Below are positions 54,763 through 63,497 of a DNA stretch of 64,000 bases, piece after piece (position 1 is the first letter of the stretch; every line of letters begins with the position of its first letter). Position numbers and translations under genes: made by a program. The DNA comes from an uncultured Holophagaceae bacterium (GTDB lineage Bacteria > Acidobacteriota > Holophagae > Holophagales > Holophagaceae): positions 62,001 to 126,000 of the forward strand of contig CAIWKE010000012.1 of assembly GCA_903913215.1 (NCBI GenBank). Direction: 5' to 3'. Below the pieces are notes generated by a model. It did not search any database and had not been told where the DNA came from. It was given only the letters and a program-made list of their open reading frames with translations.

Positions 54763-55115
54763 CCCGGATCCACCTGGAGCAGATCGCCCACGCCCGCAGC
54801 GGCGACAAGGGCGACGGCTCCAACGTGGGTCTCATCGCCTACACGGACACTGGCTACCAGCTGCTCCGCCAAGCTCTGACCCCCCAGCGCGTGAAGGCCC
54901 ACTTTTCGCAGATCTGCCTGGGCGAAGTTGAGCGCTTCGAGTTACCTAACCTCCGGGCCCTCAATTTCATCCTGCACGACTCCCTGGGTGGGGGCGGCAG
55001 CGAAAGTGTGAAAACAGATGCCCAGGGGAAGACTCACGGCCAGGCTTTGCTTAGAATGGAGCTGGACCTGCCCGATGACCTCCCGCTGGCCGATCTAATC
55101 CCACCGACCCACTAG
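54759..55115 (+). CDS. AtuA-like ferredoxin-fold domain protein
   Basis: A 118-residue protein that matches the small C-terminal domain of AtuA-type (DUF1446) proteins: LEQIAHARSGDKGDGSNVGL, LICLGEVERFELPNLRALNF and HDSLGGGGSESVKTDAQGK. In other bacteria this domain is fused to the acyclic-terpene-utilisation AtuA protein or encoded beside it. Here it is alone and overlaps ugd by ATGA. Its role is unknown; a link to acyl-CoA or terpene catabolism is only by family name. Confidence 0.8.
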   Translation: MTRIHLEQIAHARSGDKGDGSNVGLIAYTDTGYQLLRQALTPQRVKAHFSQICLGEVERFELPNLRALNFILHDSLGGGGSESVKTDAQGKTHGQALLRMELDLPDDLPLADLIPPTH

Positions 55116-55140
55116 TTCATATCAAGCCAGGAGCACCACC

Positions 55141-55320
55141 ATGAACCTCGGACCAGGGCACCTCCTCCTCATTGGCATCGCGCTGCTGATCTTCTTCGGT
55201 CCCTCACGCCTGCCCGAGCTGGGCAAGAGCCTGGGCAAGGGCATCCAGGAGTTCAAGAAGGCGAGCCGGGAGCTGACGGATTCCGTGAAGGAAGACGCCA
55301 GCGATACGGAAAAGAAGTAG
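55141..55320 (+). CDS. tatA: Sec-independent translocase protein TatA/E
   Basis: A 59-residue TatA. The N-terminal membrane helix (HLLLIGIALLIFF) is followed by the FGPSRLPELGKSLGKGIQEF amphipathic helix and a short charged tail ending KEDASDTEKK. TatA oligomers form the export pore for folded proteins carrying twin-arginine signals. A GGAGC-type site precedes the ATG. tatC follows after a hairpin, and no tatB is seen, so a TatAC system is likely, as in many Gram-positive and deep-branching bacteria. Confidence 0.93.
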   Translation: MNLGPGHLLLIGIALLIFFGPSRLPELGKSLGKGIQEFKKASRELTDSVKEDASDTEKK

Positions 55321-55340
55321 CCCTTCCCCACCCTGAGCGG

Positions 55341-55362
55341 CCGGCCTCCCTTGGGAGGCCGG
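55341..55362 (+). terminator. Hairpin between tatA and tatC
   Basis: A perfect 10-bp stem CCGGCCTCCC/GGGAGGCCGG with a TT loop, followed by TCCATTTCC. It lies 20 bases after tatA. It may attenuate transcription so that TatA is made in excess over TatC, or mark the end of the tatA transcript. Confidence 0.6.
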
Positions 55363-55384
55363 TCCATTTCCGAGATCGAGGACC

Positions 55385-56239
55385 ATGGCGCTTCCGGCTA
55401 CGCCGCCCGACAAGATGAGCTTCTGGGAGCACCTGTCCGAGCTGCGGATGCGGATCATCCGCTCCCTCCTCATCGTGATCGGTGCCTTCACCTTCACTTA
55501 CGGCTTCCCCTTCGGCCTGCAAGACATCAGCGGGATGCAGCTTTTCGGTGTGCATCCCTTCTACTTTTTCAAGGGCATGCCCCCCTTTCGGTTCCTGCTT
55601 TGGACCTGGGCGAAGAAGCCCTTTCTGGAGGCCATGGCGCACCAGACGGGCAAGGCCATCGGCGATCTCCAGCCCTTCGCCTTCACCAACCTGGCCGAGC
55701 CCTTCTTCAGCCTCATGCGGCTGTCCCTCTGGGCCTCGGCCCTACTGGCCGCCCCCTTCCTTTTCTACCAGGTCTGGGCCTTCATCCGCCCTGGCCTGAT
55801 GCCGAAGGAGAGGCGCCTCGTCATTCCCTTCGTCTTCATCACCACCGCCTGTTTCCTGGGAGGCGTTTCCTTCGCCTACTTGAAGGCCTTCGGGTTCCTG
55901 GGGGACATCCTCTTCCAGGAGGCCGCCGCCGCCGGGCTGCGGGCCAACTTGCACGCCTCGGACTACCTGGATCTCTTCATCTACACGACCCTGCTTACCG
56001 GGGCCATGTTCGAGCTGCCAGTGCTGTTCTACTTCCTGGCCCGGTTCCGCCTGGTCACGGCCCGCTGGATGCTGAAGTACTGGCGCCAGGCCAGCGCCAT
56101 CATCGTCATCTTCAGCGCCCTGTTCACGCCCGGTGACGTGATTCTCACGGCCATCTTCTTCAGTGTGGTCCTCCTGGGCCTCTACTTCATCTCCGTCGTG
56201 GTGGCCTGGATTGCCGAACCCCGCCGGCCCAAGGAGTAA
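55385..56239 (+). CDS. tatC: Sec-independent translocase protein TatC
   Basis: The 284-residue twin-arginine receptor and translocase subunit. Six membrane segments are predicted. The conserved N-terminus SFWEHLSELRMRIIRSLL carries the Glu and the Arg residues of the signal-binding site. FTNLAEPFFSLMRLSLWASALL and FALTPGD-like FSALFTPGDVILTAIFF are typical. There is a longer than usual first periplasmic loop. It functions with TatA encoded just upstream. Confidence 0.93.
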   Translation: MALPATPPDKMSFWEHLSELRMRIIRSLLIVIGAFTFTYGFPFGLQDISGMQLFGVHPFYFFKGMPPFRFLLWTWAKKPFLEAMAHQTGKAIGDLQPFAFTNLAEPFFSLMRLSLWASALLAAPFLFYQVWAFIRPGLMPKERRLVIPFVFITTACFLGGVSFAYLKAFGFLGDILFQEAAAAGLRANLHASDYLDLFIYTTLLTGAMFELPVLFYFLARFRLVTARWMLKYWRQASAIIVIFSALFTPGDVILTAIFFSVVLLGLYFISVVVAWIAEPRRPKE

Positions 56240-56291
56240 ACGAAGGCACCGTAGAGCCTGATCGATCCCTGCACAGCAGTATGGGGATCGG

Positions 56292-57380
56292 TCAGGCCCT
56301 CAGCGCCGTGAGATCATCCAGGCACAGCGCCACGGCCCGGTTGGATTCAGGTGCTTTGGACAGCGACTGTCGCAGAGTGGCGTCGGTCATCTGGCCCCGC
56401 AGCATGTCCGCCAGCCGCTGAGTGAAATCCTGTCCCTGCTGGATCACCGTGGCCCGCCCCTCGGCAGCCATGGCCTCGGCATTCCGCAGCTGGTGATTCG
56501 CAGCGCTGGTGGGCAGCGGCACCAGGATGGCGCTCCGGCCTGCGGCCTTCAGTTCCGCGCAGGTGCTAGCGCCGGAGCGGCCCGCCACCAGGCTGGCGGC
56601 CTCCATGGCTTCATCCACCTGCGCGATGAAGGCAGTCAGCGTGTGGCGCGGGTGGCGGCTGCGGCCCTGCAGTCGCTCCAGCTCGGCAGGCCCGGTCTGG
56701 TGGAGGAGTTCCCAATCCGGCAGCGCCTCCAGCAGATCCGGGGCCAATTCCAGTAGGGCCTCGTTGAGGGCCCGGGCCCCGCCGCTGCCCCCCAGCACCA
56801 GCAACCGGAAGGGTGCACTGAGGCTCGATGCGGGCCTGAAGCTCCGCAGGAAGGCCGCCCGCACCGGCGTGCCCACCACCCGACAGGGGGCCCCGGGCAG
56901 CAGCTCTTGCACCGCCTCCATGCCGCACCAGACTCGCTGGGCCTGCTGTGCCACCAGCTTCACCAGGGCGCCCGGGGCCGCATTGCTCTCGTGCAGGAAA
57001 TAGGGGATGCCCAGTGAGCGCGCCGCCAGCAGGGCCGGGGCCGCGCCGTAGCCGCCGGTGCCGATGACGGCCCAGGGCCGCTCCCGGCGCCAGAGGGTCT
57101 TCAACTGTCCCACAGCGCGCCAGAGCTTCCAGGCGGAGCGGGCCATGCGCAGGGGTGAGCGGCCCACCACGCCCTCCACGTCCAGCAGCAGGTGCGGCCA
57201 GGGCCCCTGGGGCAACTCGCGGGCTTCGATGCCCCGGCGGGCGCCTACGAAGGCGATGGGGCGGTCAGGCCATCGGACATGTGCACCTTCAGCCAGGGCG
57301 ATGGCCGGGAAGAAATGGCCGCCCGTACCGCCCCCTGTGAGGACAAGCGAATCTTGGAATTCCGGTGTGGTGGCTCGCAT
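56292..57380 (-). CDS. murG: UDP-GlcNAc--lipid I N-acetylglucosaminyltransferase MurG
   Basis: MurG adds GlcNAc to lipid I to make lipid II for peptidoglycan. The 362-residue GT-B enzyme has LTGGGTGGHFFPAIALA, VGARRGIEARELP, GTGGYGAAPALLAARSLGIP, HESNAAPG, VLGGSGGARALNEAL and VAGRSGASTCAELKAAGRS. All are family motifs. The start was set at ATG 57380; the upstream frame lacks family sequence. It is separate from the usual murein gene cluster and is flanked by tatC and etfB, so it is transcribed alone. Confidence 0.93.
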   Translation of the reverse strand: MRATTPEFQDSLVLTGGGTGGHFFPAIALAEGAHVRWPDRPIAFVGARRGIEARELPQGPWPHLLLDVEGVVGRSPLRMARSAWKLWRAVGQLKTLWRRERPWAVIGTGGYGAAPALLAARSLGIPYFLHESNAAPGALVKLVAQQAQRVWCGMEAVQELLPGAPCRVVGTPVRAAFLRSFRPASSLSAPFRLLVLGGSGGARALNEALLELAPDLLEALPDWELLHQTGPAELERLQGRSRHPRHTLTAFIAQVDEAMEAASLVAGRSGASTCAELKAAGRSAILVPLPTSAANHQLRNAEAMAAEGRATVIQQGQDFTQRLADMLRGQMTDATLRQSLSKAPESNRAVALCLDDLTALRA

Positions 57381-57504
57381 GCTCCGTCCACCATACCTGA
57401 AGGCCGGGGGCTCCGCGCCCTGTCCGGGCGGTACCCTACCGCGGGACAGGGCCAACCTACCCGGAGACAAGCGTGATTGCTGGCAAATGGCCCTCGAGAA
57501 CGCT

Positions 57505-57534
57505 TTGTGGTGAGAGCTTTGATCAGGCTAGACT
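57505..57534 (+). promoter_or_regulatory. Predicted etfBA promoter
   Basis: TTGTGG (57505-57510) and TAGACT (57529-57534) have an 18-base spacer, 53 bases before the etfB start. The 207-base divergent gap 57381-57587 shows no other clear site. Confidence 0.4.
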
Positions 57535-57587
57535 CTTCTATCGCCTGGCCCACTGCCGGGCTGTCCATGACGCATCAGGGAGCGCAT

Positions 57588-58337
57588 ATGAAGATCCTCG
57601 TCGCCCTCAAACAGGTTCCCGACACCGAGACCAAGATCAGGGTGGCCGCCGATGGCCGCTCCCTGGATCCTGCGGACGTGAAGTGGATCACCAGCCCCTA
57701 TGATGAATACGCGCTGGAAGAGGGCATCCGCCTCAAGGAAAGCAAGGGCGCCGAAGTCGTGGCCCTCTCCGTGGGCAGCGACACCACGAAGGATGTGCTG
57801 AAGAACGCCTTGGCTCTGGGCGCGGATTCCGCAGTGCTCCTCAAGGGTGACGGCCAGGGTGATGCCTATGCCGTGGCCCAGATCATCGCCGCCTATGCCA
57901 AGGACAAGGGCTTCGACCTGATCCTCTGCGGCAACAAGGGCCTTGGGGGCGACAACGCCGCCATGGGCCCCATGCTGGCGGAGCTGCTGGGTTGGGCCCA
58001 GGCCAACGTCATCGTGAAACTGGAACTCGGCGAAGGCACCTTCCAGGCCGAGCGCGAGATTGAGGGCGGCTCCGAGATTGTGGCCGGCGCCCTGCCCGCC
58101 GTGATCACCGCCCAGAAGGGGCTCAACGAGCCCCGCTACGCCAGCCTCAAGGGGATCATGGCCGCCAAGAAGAAGACCATCGAGGAACTCGACGCAGTGC
58201 CCGTCACGGCTGGTGCCACCATCAGCGCCCTGGCCCTGCCCCCCGAGCGTCCCGCCGGCCGCAAGCTGGAGGGGGATGCCGCCGCGCAGGCCACCGCCCT
58301 GCTGCAGGCCCTCAAGGACGAAGCCAAGGTCTTCTAG
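57588..58337 (+). CDS. etfB: Electron transfer flavoprotein, beta subunit
   Basis: The 249-residue beta subunit of ETF, which accepts electrons from acyl-CoA and other dehydrogenases. MKILVALKQVPDTETKIRV is the typical start, with the AMP/FAD-binding DEYALEEGIRLKE, CGNKGLGGDNAAMGPMLAE, and TAQKGLNEPRYASLKGIM near the end. Start ATG 57588 has GGGAG upstream; earlier in-frame codons lack family sequence. etfA follows after 38 bases. The pair probably feeds electrons to the quinone pool by an ETF-quinone oxidoreductase not in this window. Confidence 0.94.
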   Translation: MKILVALKQVPDTETKIRVAADGRSLDPADVKWITSPYDEYALEEGIRLKESKGAEVVALSVGSDTTKDVLKNALALGADSAVLLKGDGQGDAYAVAQIIAAYAKDKGFDLILCGNKGLGGDNAAMGPMLAELLGWAQANVIVKLELGEGTFQAEREIEGGSEIVAGALPAVITAQKGLNEPRYASLKGIMAAKKKTIEELDAVPVTAGATISALALPPERPAGRKLEGDAAAQATALLQALKDEAKVF

Positions 58338-58375
58338 CGCCCCCTGTTTCAGCTTCCCGATTCGAAAGGACTCCC

Positions 58376-59347
58376 ATGATTCTCGTATTCTGCGAACTGA
58401 AAGATGGCCAGATCCGCAAACCCAGTGCCGAGGCCCTCAGCGAAGGCCGCCGCCTGGCGGATGCCGCTGGAAAGCAACTCGGCGCCCTCTTTGCCGGTGC
58501 CTCCTGTGCCGGTGCCGCCGAGGCTGCCAAGTATGGCGCTGACGTCATCCTCACTGCCGAGGGCCCCACCCTCGCCTCCTACTCCAGCGATGCCTACGCC
58601 CAGGTCGTGGCCGATGCCGTGAAGGCCAAGGGCGCCACGGTGCTGCTGGCCGCTGCCACCGCCGTGGGCAAGGATGTGGCGCCTCGTGCCGCAGCCCGCC
58701 TCGCGGCCGGGTACGCCTCGGATGTCACCGCCCTCTCCATGGTGGATGGCAAGCTCCAGGCCCTGCGCCCGGTCTACGCCGGAAAGGCCTTCGCCACCAC
58801 CACCTTCGCCAGCCAGGTCCAGGTTGCGACCACCCGTCCCAACGTGTTCCCCGCTGCTGAGAAGGCCGGCGCTGGCGCCACGGAGGCCCTGGCCGCCCCC
58901 ACCGGCGACTTCAAGTCCATCGTGAAGGAGATCCTCGCCAAGGCCAGCGGCAAGGTGGACCTCAGCGAGGCCAACGTCATCGTCAGCGGCGGCCGCGGCA
59001 TGAAGGACGGCGCCAACTTCCAGATCCTCGAAGCCCTGGCCGATGCCATCGGCGGCGTGGTGGGCGCCTCCCGGGCCGCCGTGGACGCGGGCTGGGGCCT
59101 GCCCCACAGCATGCAGGTGGGCCAGACCGGCAAGGTCGTGAGCCCCACCCTCTACATCGCCTGCGGCATCAGCGGCGCCATCCAGCACATCGCCGGCATG
59201 AGCGGCTCGAAGTTCATCGTGGCCATCAACAAGGATCCCGAGGCCCCCATCTTTAAGCTCGCCAGCTACGGCATTGTCGGTGACCTTTTCGAAGTTGTCC
59301 CCGAGCTCACCAAGGCTGCCAAGGCCATGGGGATTGGTTCAAACTGA
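58376..59347 (+). CDS. etfA: Electron transfer flavoprotein, alpha subunit
   Basis: The 323-residue alpha subunit that binds FAD. The C-terminal domain carries [60 protein letters not shown] and [20 protein letters not shown]. These contact the FAD. The N-terminal domain is a Rossmann-like fold. It follows etfB and ends at a strong bidirectional terminator. No acyl-CoA dehydrogenase is adjacent, so the electron donor is unknown. Confidence 0.94.
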   Translation: MILVFCELKDGQIRKPSAEALSEGRRLADAAGKQLGALFAGASCAGAAEAAKYGADVILTAEGPTLASYSSDAYAQVVADAVKAKGATVLLAAATAVGKDVAPRAAARLAAGYASDVTALSMVDGKLQALRPVYAGKAFATTTFASQVQVATTRPNVFPAAEKAGAGATEALAAPTGDFKSIVKEILAKASGKVDLSEANVIVSGGRGMKDGANFQILEALADAIGGVVGASRAAVDAGWGLPHSMQVGQTGKVVSPTLYIACGISGAIQHIAGMSGSKFIVAINKDPEAPIFKLASYGIVGDLFEVVPELTKAAKAMGIGSN

Positions 59348-59382
59348 TCGGTATTGGTTCCAATTCAGTTCCGTTCCCTGCT

Positions 59383-59414
59383 CCAAAAAAGCCCGGCATG
59401 CCGGGCTTTTTTGG
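59383..59414. terminator. Bidirectional terminator between etfA and DUF1569 gene
   Basis: A 32-base perfect palindrome: CCAAAAAA, GCCCGGC, ATGCCGGGC and TTTTTTGG. It has an A-tract and a T-tract, so it works for both convergent genes. Confidence 0.92.
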
Positions 59415-59428
59415 AGGTAGAGAAAGAC

Positions 59429-59878
59429 CTAAAGTCCGAATTGACGCAGGTGATGGTCGAAGTGCTTGTACATCAAGCGACCCCACTCCGCTCCACTGAG
59501 GCGGCCGAAGAAGGGGTGGATGGCCTTGGCGGCCTGGTCGGGCCCCCGCTGGATGAAGCGGTCGATGAGGGTGGCCAGGCGGGCGCGCTCGGCGTCAAAG
59601 TCCCGGGGGTCTGCCACCACGAAGGTGGGGTCCGTCGGCACGTTGCGGCTGAAGGGCTTGGGGCCGAAGACCTTGCCTCGCAGGAAGGGCGTCAGCAGTT
59701 TGCCTAGGAAAGCCTGCTTCATGGGCTCCAGCGCCATGGCGGATTCCAACCCGACGGCGCAGTGGCGCAACATCTGCGCCGGATCCATCTTGCCCCACTG
59801 CCGCGTGGCGTTTGGCTCCAGCTCAGCCAGGCGCAGGGCGATGGCATCGCGGTCCGCAGGGTTGAACATTGATTCCAT
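59429..59878 (-). CDS. DUF1569-family protein (DinB-like fold)
   Basis: A 149-residue protein. The segments NATRQWGKMDPAQMLRHCAV and AIHPFFGRLSGAEWGRLMYK with KHFDHHLRQFGL match DUF1569, a DinB-like four-helix family with a His-based metal site. The start was set at ATG 59878 with GGAG six bases before it; an ATG at 59914 is possible. The function is unknown; related DinB proteins use thiol cofactors. It lies convergent to etfA. Confidence 0.82.
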   Translation of the reverse strand: MESMFNPADRDAIALRLAELEPNATRQWGKMDPAQMLRHCAVGLESAMALEPMKQAFLGKLLTPFLRGKVFGPKPFSRNVPTDPTFVVADPRDFDAERARLATLIDRFIQRGPDQAAKAIHPFFGRLSGAEWGRLMYKHFDHHLRQFGL

Positions 59879-59940
59879 GGGTGCTCCGGTTTCTGTGCTG
59901 TTCCTGGCTCGCAAAAGTGCTTTTGCGAGAATGTGAAAGG

Positions 59941-60168
59941 CTAAATGGGTTCGAATCCTTCGTCCCGCAGAAAGTCGCGGGCGTCTTCGGGATCGCCGAA
60001 GCGGGCGATGACGGTATCGCCTTCGCGACCATCCCCATCCGCCGTATCGAGGCTGTTTCGCTCCCGGATGATGCAGGCTCCGCCGATCTCATCGAGCCCG
60101 AACTGTACCAGCTCGCGCAGGCCGCCATGCTCGTCCCGCCAAAGCTCCACATGCAGATCCGTGCCCAT
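59941..60168 (-). CDS. Small hypothetical protein (75 residues)
   Basis: A 75-residue acidic protein with no signal peptide. It has a beta-like start (HVELWRDEHGGLRELVQFGL) and a C-terminal GDPEDARDFLRDEGFEPI. The shape suggests a compact alpha/beta domain. Codon use fits the genome and it is separated by about 40 bases from the cNMP-FHA gene upstream. No family is recognised, and it may be lineage-specific. Confidence 0.6.
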   Translation of the reverse strand: MGTDLHVELWRDEHGGLRELVQFGLDEIGGACIIRERNSLDTADGDGREGDTVIARFGDPEDARDFLRDEGFEPI

Positions 60169-60206
60169 ACTTATCCCTTCACACTTTTTTCGCGCAGCGA
60201 AAAAAG

Positions 60207-60929
60207 CTAGGTCTTCTCGAAGAACAGAACCACCATCCCGAAACCCACGCGATCGCCCTGTTTCAACTCCCGGGGCTCACCGGGGAGGATGCGCTCGCCC
60301 CGCACGAAGGTGCCATTGGCCACGCCGGGCTCCTCCAGGAGGAAATAGCGCTCGTGCTCGCAAAGGATGCGGGCATGGCGCCGGGACACGCTGAGGTTGT
60401 GGTCCTCGTCCGTGAGGTCGATGTCGGGGTGGATGCCGGTGTTGGGATCGAAGCGGCCGATGAGGGAGCCGTGGGACAGAATGGGATGGGGCTTGCCGCT
60501 CAGCACCGAGACCAAGTTGGCTACCGGGGCTGTGGCAGACTTCACGGGCCGGGCGGCGTCCAGGGCCTCCATCCGCTCGCCCAGTTCCCGATGGCGCTGC
60601 ACCAGGCGCTGCATCATCTTCACAGAGACTTCCGGATTCTGCCGGATCATGCGCATGAACGTGCCGCGGTTGATGGCGATGAGGTCCGAATCCTCCAGAG
60701 CCAGGGCCGTATGCTGCCGGGGCAGAGCTTCCAGTAGGCTGCCTTCGCCGAAGAACTCGCCCTTCGCCAACTCCTCCAGCCATTCACCCTTGGGTTCATC
60801 GGAGACATAGAGCCGCACCTTGCCCGCCAAGATGATGTACATCTGCTGGGCCATCTCCCCCTTCTTGAAGATGACCTCGCCTTCGCGGAAGCGCAGCTTG
60901 CTTTGATCGATGAAGCTGGGTTCAGCCAT
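60207..60929 (-). CDS. cNMP-binding and FHA domain fusion protein
   Basis: A 240-residue cytoplasmic protein. Residues about 8-120 are a cyclic-nucleotide-binding domain (FREGEVIFKKGEMAQQMYII, GEFFGEGSLLEALPRQHTAL, the phosphate-binding cassette with Arg). Residues about 140-238 are an FHA domain (SLIGRFDPNTGIHPDIDL, SVSRRHARI, GVANGTFVRG) that binds phosphothreonine. There is no DNA-binding wing, so it is not a Crp-type regulator. It could link cAMP or another nucleotide to Ser/Thr-kinase signalling. No kinase is adjacent. Confidence 0.9.
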   Translation of the reverse strand: MAEPSFIDQSKLRFREGEVIFKKGEMAQQMYIILAGKVRLYVSDEPKGEWLEELAKGEFFGEGSLLEALPRQHTALALEDSDLIAINRGTFMRMIRQNPEVSVKMMQRLVQRHRELGERMEALDAARPVKSATAPVANLVSVLSGKPHPILSHGSLIGRFDPNTGIHPDIDLTDEDHNLSVSRRHARILCEHERYFLLEEPGVANGTFVRGERILPGEPRELKQGDRVGFGMVVLFFEKT

Positions 60930-61040
60930 GAGGGTCCCGGGGAGGATCCTAGATTAACCCATGGGAAGGGATGTATGTAACCTAACGGATTCCAACAAGG
61001 ACGGATCCCCACCGGGCAGCACCTCAGATACCCTGGACCC

Positions 61041-62072
61041 ATGTCCATCCTGCGCCTGCTTGCCGCGCCCCTGGCTCCCCTCTATGGGGCCGTGGTTCGT
61101 GCCCGGAACCGGGGCTTCGATGCCCACCCCGAGCGCTGCGCCCGGGCCGACGTGCCGGTGATCTCCGTGGGGAACCTCAGCGCCGGGGGCACAGGCAAGA
61201 CACCCATCACCCTTTTCTTGGCCGAAAGCCTGGAGCGGGCTGGCTGGGCCAATGCGGTCCTTTCCCGTGGCTACGGCGGACGCCGCCCTGTGGATCCCAT
61301 GAGCGTTGAGCCTGAATCGGACTCCCGCCAGACCGGCGACGAACCTCTGCTCATGGCCCGACGACTGGGCTCCCGGCGGGTGGTGGTGGGCCGCAAGCGT
61401 CACGCCGCTGCCCTGCGGGCCCTTTCCCAGCGGCCGGAAGTGCGTTGCCTGCTCCTGGACGACGGCTTCCAGCACCGGGCCCTGCACCGGGACCTGGACC
61501 TCCTGGTGCTGGACGGGGTGCGCCGCTGGGGGGACGGCCGCCTGCTGCCCCTGGGCGACCTGCGGGAGCCCATGGAGAGTGCCCGCCGCGCCCAGGCCCT
61601 GATCGTGACCCGCGCCGCCCGGGTGCAGGACCGGGCAGAGGTCGAGGCCTGGTGGGCCCGCCACGGCTCCGGTGGCCCCCTCTTCTGGGTGGACTTCTGC
61701 CTCGGGGGGCTGCGCCGCTTCCCAGGCGGAAACCTGGAGCCCATGCCCATCCCTGGCGGGCCCGCCTTTGCCTGGTGCGGCCTGGGCCATCCTGAGGCCT
61801 TCTATGCGGACCTGCTTCTGGCGGGGCAGCCTTGGGTGGGCTCCCATAGTTTCCCCGACCACCACCTCCCCACGGCTGCGGAACTCCGACGCCTCCAGAC
61901 CCTCGCCCGGGCCGAAGGCGCGGGCTGGCTGGTCTGCACCGAGAAGGATGCCGTGAAGTTGCAGCCTGAAGATGCCAGTACCCTGGAGCTTCCCCTCTAC
62001 GTGGCCGAGCAGCGCGTCCTGGGCGGTGAGCCGCTGCTGGCCTGGGTGGCAGGCCAGTTGGAAGGCCGGTAG
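61041..62072 (+). CDS. lpxK: Tetraacyldisaccharide 4'-kinase
   Basis: LpxK phosphorylates lipid A disaccharide at the 4' position on the inner membrane. The 343-residue protein has the P-loop region VISVGNLSAGGTGKTPITLF, VLSRGYGGRRPVDPMSV, GDEPLLMARRL, and DDGFQHRALHRDLDLLVLDG, all conserved. The N-terminal helix LRLLAAPLAPLYGAVVRARN anchors it. It is proof of LPS synthesis. It stands alone, divergent from the cNMP-FHA gene. Confidence 0.94.
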   Translation: MSILRLLAAPLAPLYGAVVRARNRGFDAHPERCARADVPVISVGNLSAGGTGKTPITLFLAESLERAGWANAVLSRGYGGRRPVDPMSVEPESDSRQTGDEPLLMARRLGSRRVVVGRKRHAAALRALSQRPEVRCLLLDDGFQHRALHRDLDLLVLDGVRRWGDGRLLPLGDLREPMESARRAQALIVTRAARVQDRAEVEAWWARHGSGGPLFWVDFCLGGLRRFPGGNLEPMPIPGGPAFAWCGLGHPEAFYADLLLAGQPWVGSHSFPDHHLPTAAELRRLQTLARAEGAGWLVCTEKDAVKLQPEDASTLELPLYVAEQRVLGGEPLLAWVAGQLEGR

Positions 62073-62161
62073 GTAATCCGCCCGCTTTCCAAATGGTCCT
62101 TGGGTCAGCTATTCTTGCGGCGACCCCACCCATCCATACCCACGGTTTCACGGAGGACACG

Positions 62162-63424
62162 ATGTTCAAGCAACTCGTCCACGGTTCGCTCCTGCTCTCG
62201 GCCCTGGGCCTGCAGGGCGGTGACACGGTCAAGATCGCCCTCACGGGACCCTTCTCCGGGGGGTCGGCCCCCATGGGCACCTCCGCCCGGGACGGCGCCA
62301 AGCTGGCCATCGCCGAGATCAACGCCGCAGGCGGCATCCAGGTGGGTGCCAAGAAGCTGAAGATCGAAGTCATCGAGCGTGATGACGAGGCCAAGAACGA
62401 GCGCGGCGCCCTCATCGCCCAGGAACTGGCCGCCATGAGCGACCTCTCTGGCGTCATCGGCACCGTGAACACCGGCGTCTGCATCGCGGGTGACAAGCAC
62501 CTGCAGGAGACGGGCATCACCAAGATCATCTGCCCCGCCGCAGGATCCGCCTCCATGACCCAGTGGAGCAAGGCCGGCGTGAAGGACAACTCCATCTTCA
62601 GGTTCGCGGCCCACGACGGCATCCAGGCCGCCATGGTTGTGGAGGAGGCCATCAACCGCAAGTTCACCAAGGTGGCCGTGGTCTTCGACTCCACCAACTA
62701 CGGGGTCTCCGGCCGGGATGACATGCTGGATCAGATCAAGAAGCAGGGCAACAAGCTGACGGTGGTTGCCCAGGAGAAGTTCAACATCGGCGACAAGGAC
62801 ATGACCGCCCAGCTGCTCAGGGCCAAGTCCGCAGGCGCCGAGGCCATCCTCATCTGGGGCATCGGCCCCGAGTTGGCCGCCATCTCCAACGGCGAGGCCA
62901 AGATCGGGATGAAGGCCCCCCTCATCGGCGGCTGGACCCTCTCCATGTCCAACTACATCGACAACGCCGGCAAGAACGGCAACGGCACCCTCATGCCCCA
63001 GACCTTCATCGAAGAGCCCATCACCCCCAAGGCCAAGGCCTTCATCGACGGCTACCACAAGACCTTCAAGGTGGGCCGTATCCCTTCCCCTGTGGCCGCT
63101 GCTCAGGGCTATGACGCCGTCTACCTCATGGCCGCCGCCGTCAAGCAGGCGGGCAGCACCGACACCCACAAGGTCAAGGAAGCGCTGGAAGACCTGAAGG
63201 AGCCCGTGAAGGGCGTCATCGCCACCTGGAACCATCCCTACGCCAAGTGGGATCCTGCGGACGTCACCACCCACGAGGCCTTCCGCCGCGAGCAGACCGT
63301 CATGGGCATGGTGAAGGATGGCCATGTGGTCTTCGGCAATGATGCCGACCGCGAGCGCCTCCGTAAGTCCGCCACCACCGCCACTCCTGCCAAGCTCAAC
63401 AAGGCCAAGGCCAAAACCAAGTAG
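62162..63424 (+). CDS. livK: Branched-chain amino acid ABC transporter substrate-binding protein
   Basis: A 420-residue periplasmic binding protein of the LivJ/LivK (Peripla_BP_6) family. A short signal region (MFKQLVHGSLLLSALGLQ) precedes VKIALTGPFSGGSAPMGTSARDGAKLAI. Later segments GTVNTGVCIAGDKHLQETGI and VAAAQGYDAVYLMAAAVKQAG are typical. The C-terminus has an Ala/Thr/Lys-rich tail. GGAGG lies five bases before ATG 62162. A permease follows after a terminator-like hairpin. Substrate class is amino acids or similar (urea or amides possible). Confidence 0.9.
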   Translation: MFKQLVHGSLLLSALGLQGGDTVKIALTGPFSGGSAPMGTSARDGAKLAIAEINAAGGIQVGAKKLKIEVIERDDEAKNERGALIAQELAAMSDLSGVIGTVNTGVCIAGDKHLQETGITKIICPAAGSASMTQWSKAGVKDNSIFRFAAHDGIQAAMVVEEAINRKFTKVAVVFDSTNYGVSGRDDMLDQIKKQGNKLTVVAQEKFNIGDKDMTAQLLRAKSAGAEAILIWGIGPELAAISNGEAKIGMKAPLIGGWTLSMSNYIDNAGKNGNGTLMPQTFIEEPITPKAKAFIDGYHKTFKVGRIPSPVAAAQGYDAVYLMAAAVKQAGSTDTHKVKEALEDLKEPVKGVIATWNHPYAKWDPADVTTHEAFRREQTVMGMVKDGHVVFGNDADRERLRKSATTATPAKLNKAKAKTK

Positions 63425-63448
63425 CTTCCAGGCCCCAAGCTGATCCTC

Positions 63449-63473
63449 GGGGGGCTTCGGCCCCCCGCTTTTT
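63449..63473 (+). terminator. Attenuator-like terminator between livK and livH
   Basis: A 7-bp G/C stem GGGGGGC/GCCCCCC with a TTCG tetraloop, then GCTTTTT. It lies 25 bases after livK and before livH. Partial termination here would make more binding protein than permease, as is common in such operons. Confidence 0.85.
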
Positions 63474-63497
63474 CACCCCTTTCGAGACAGGCCTGGC

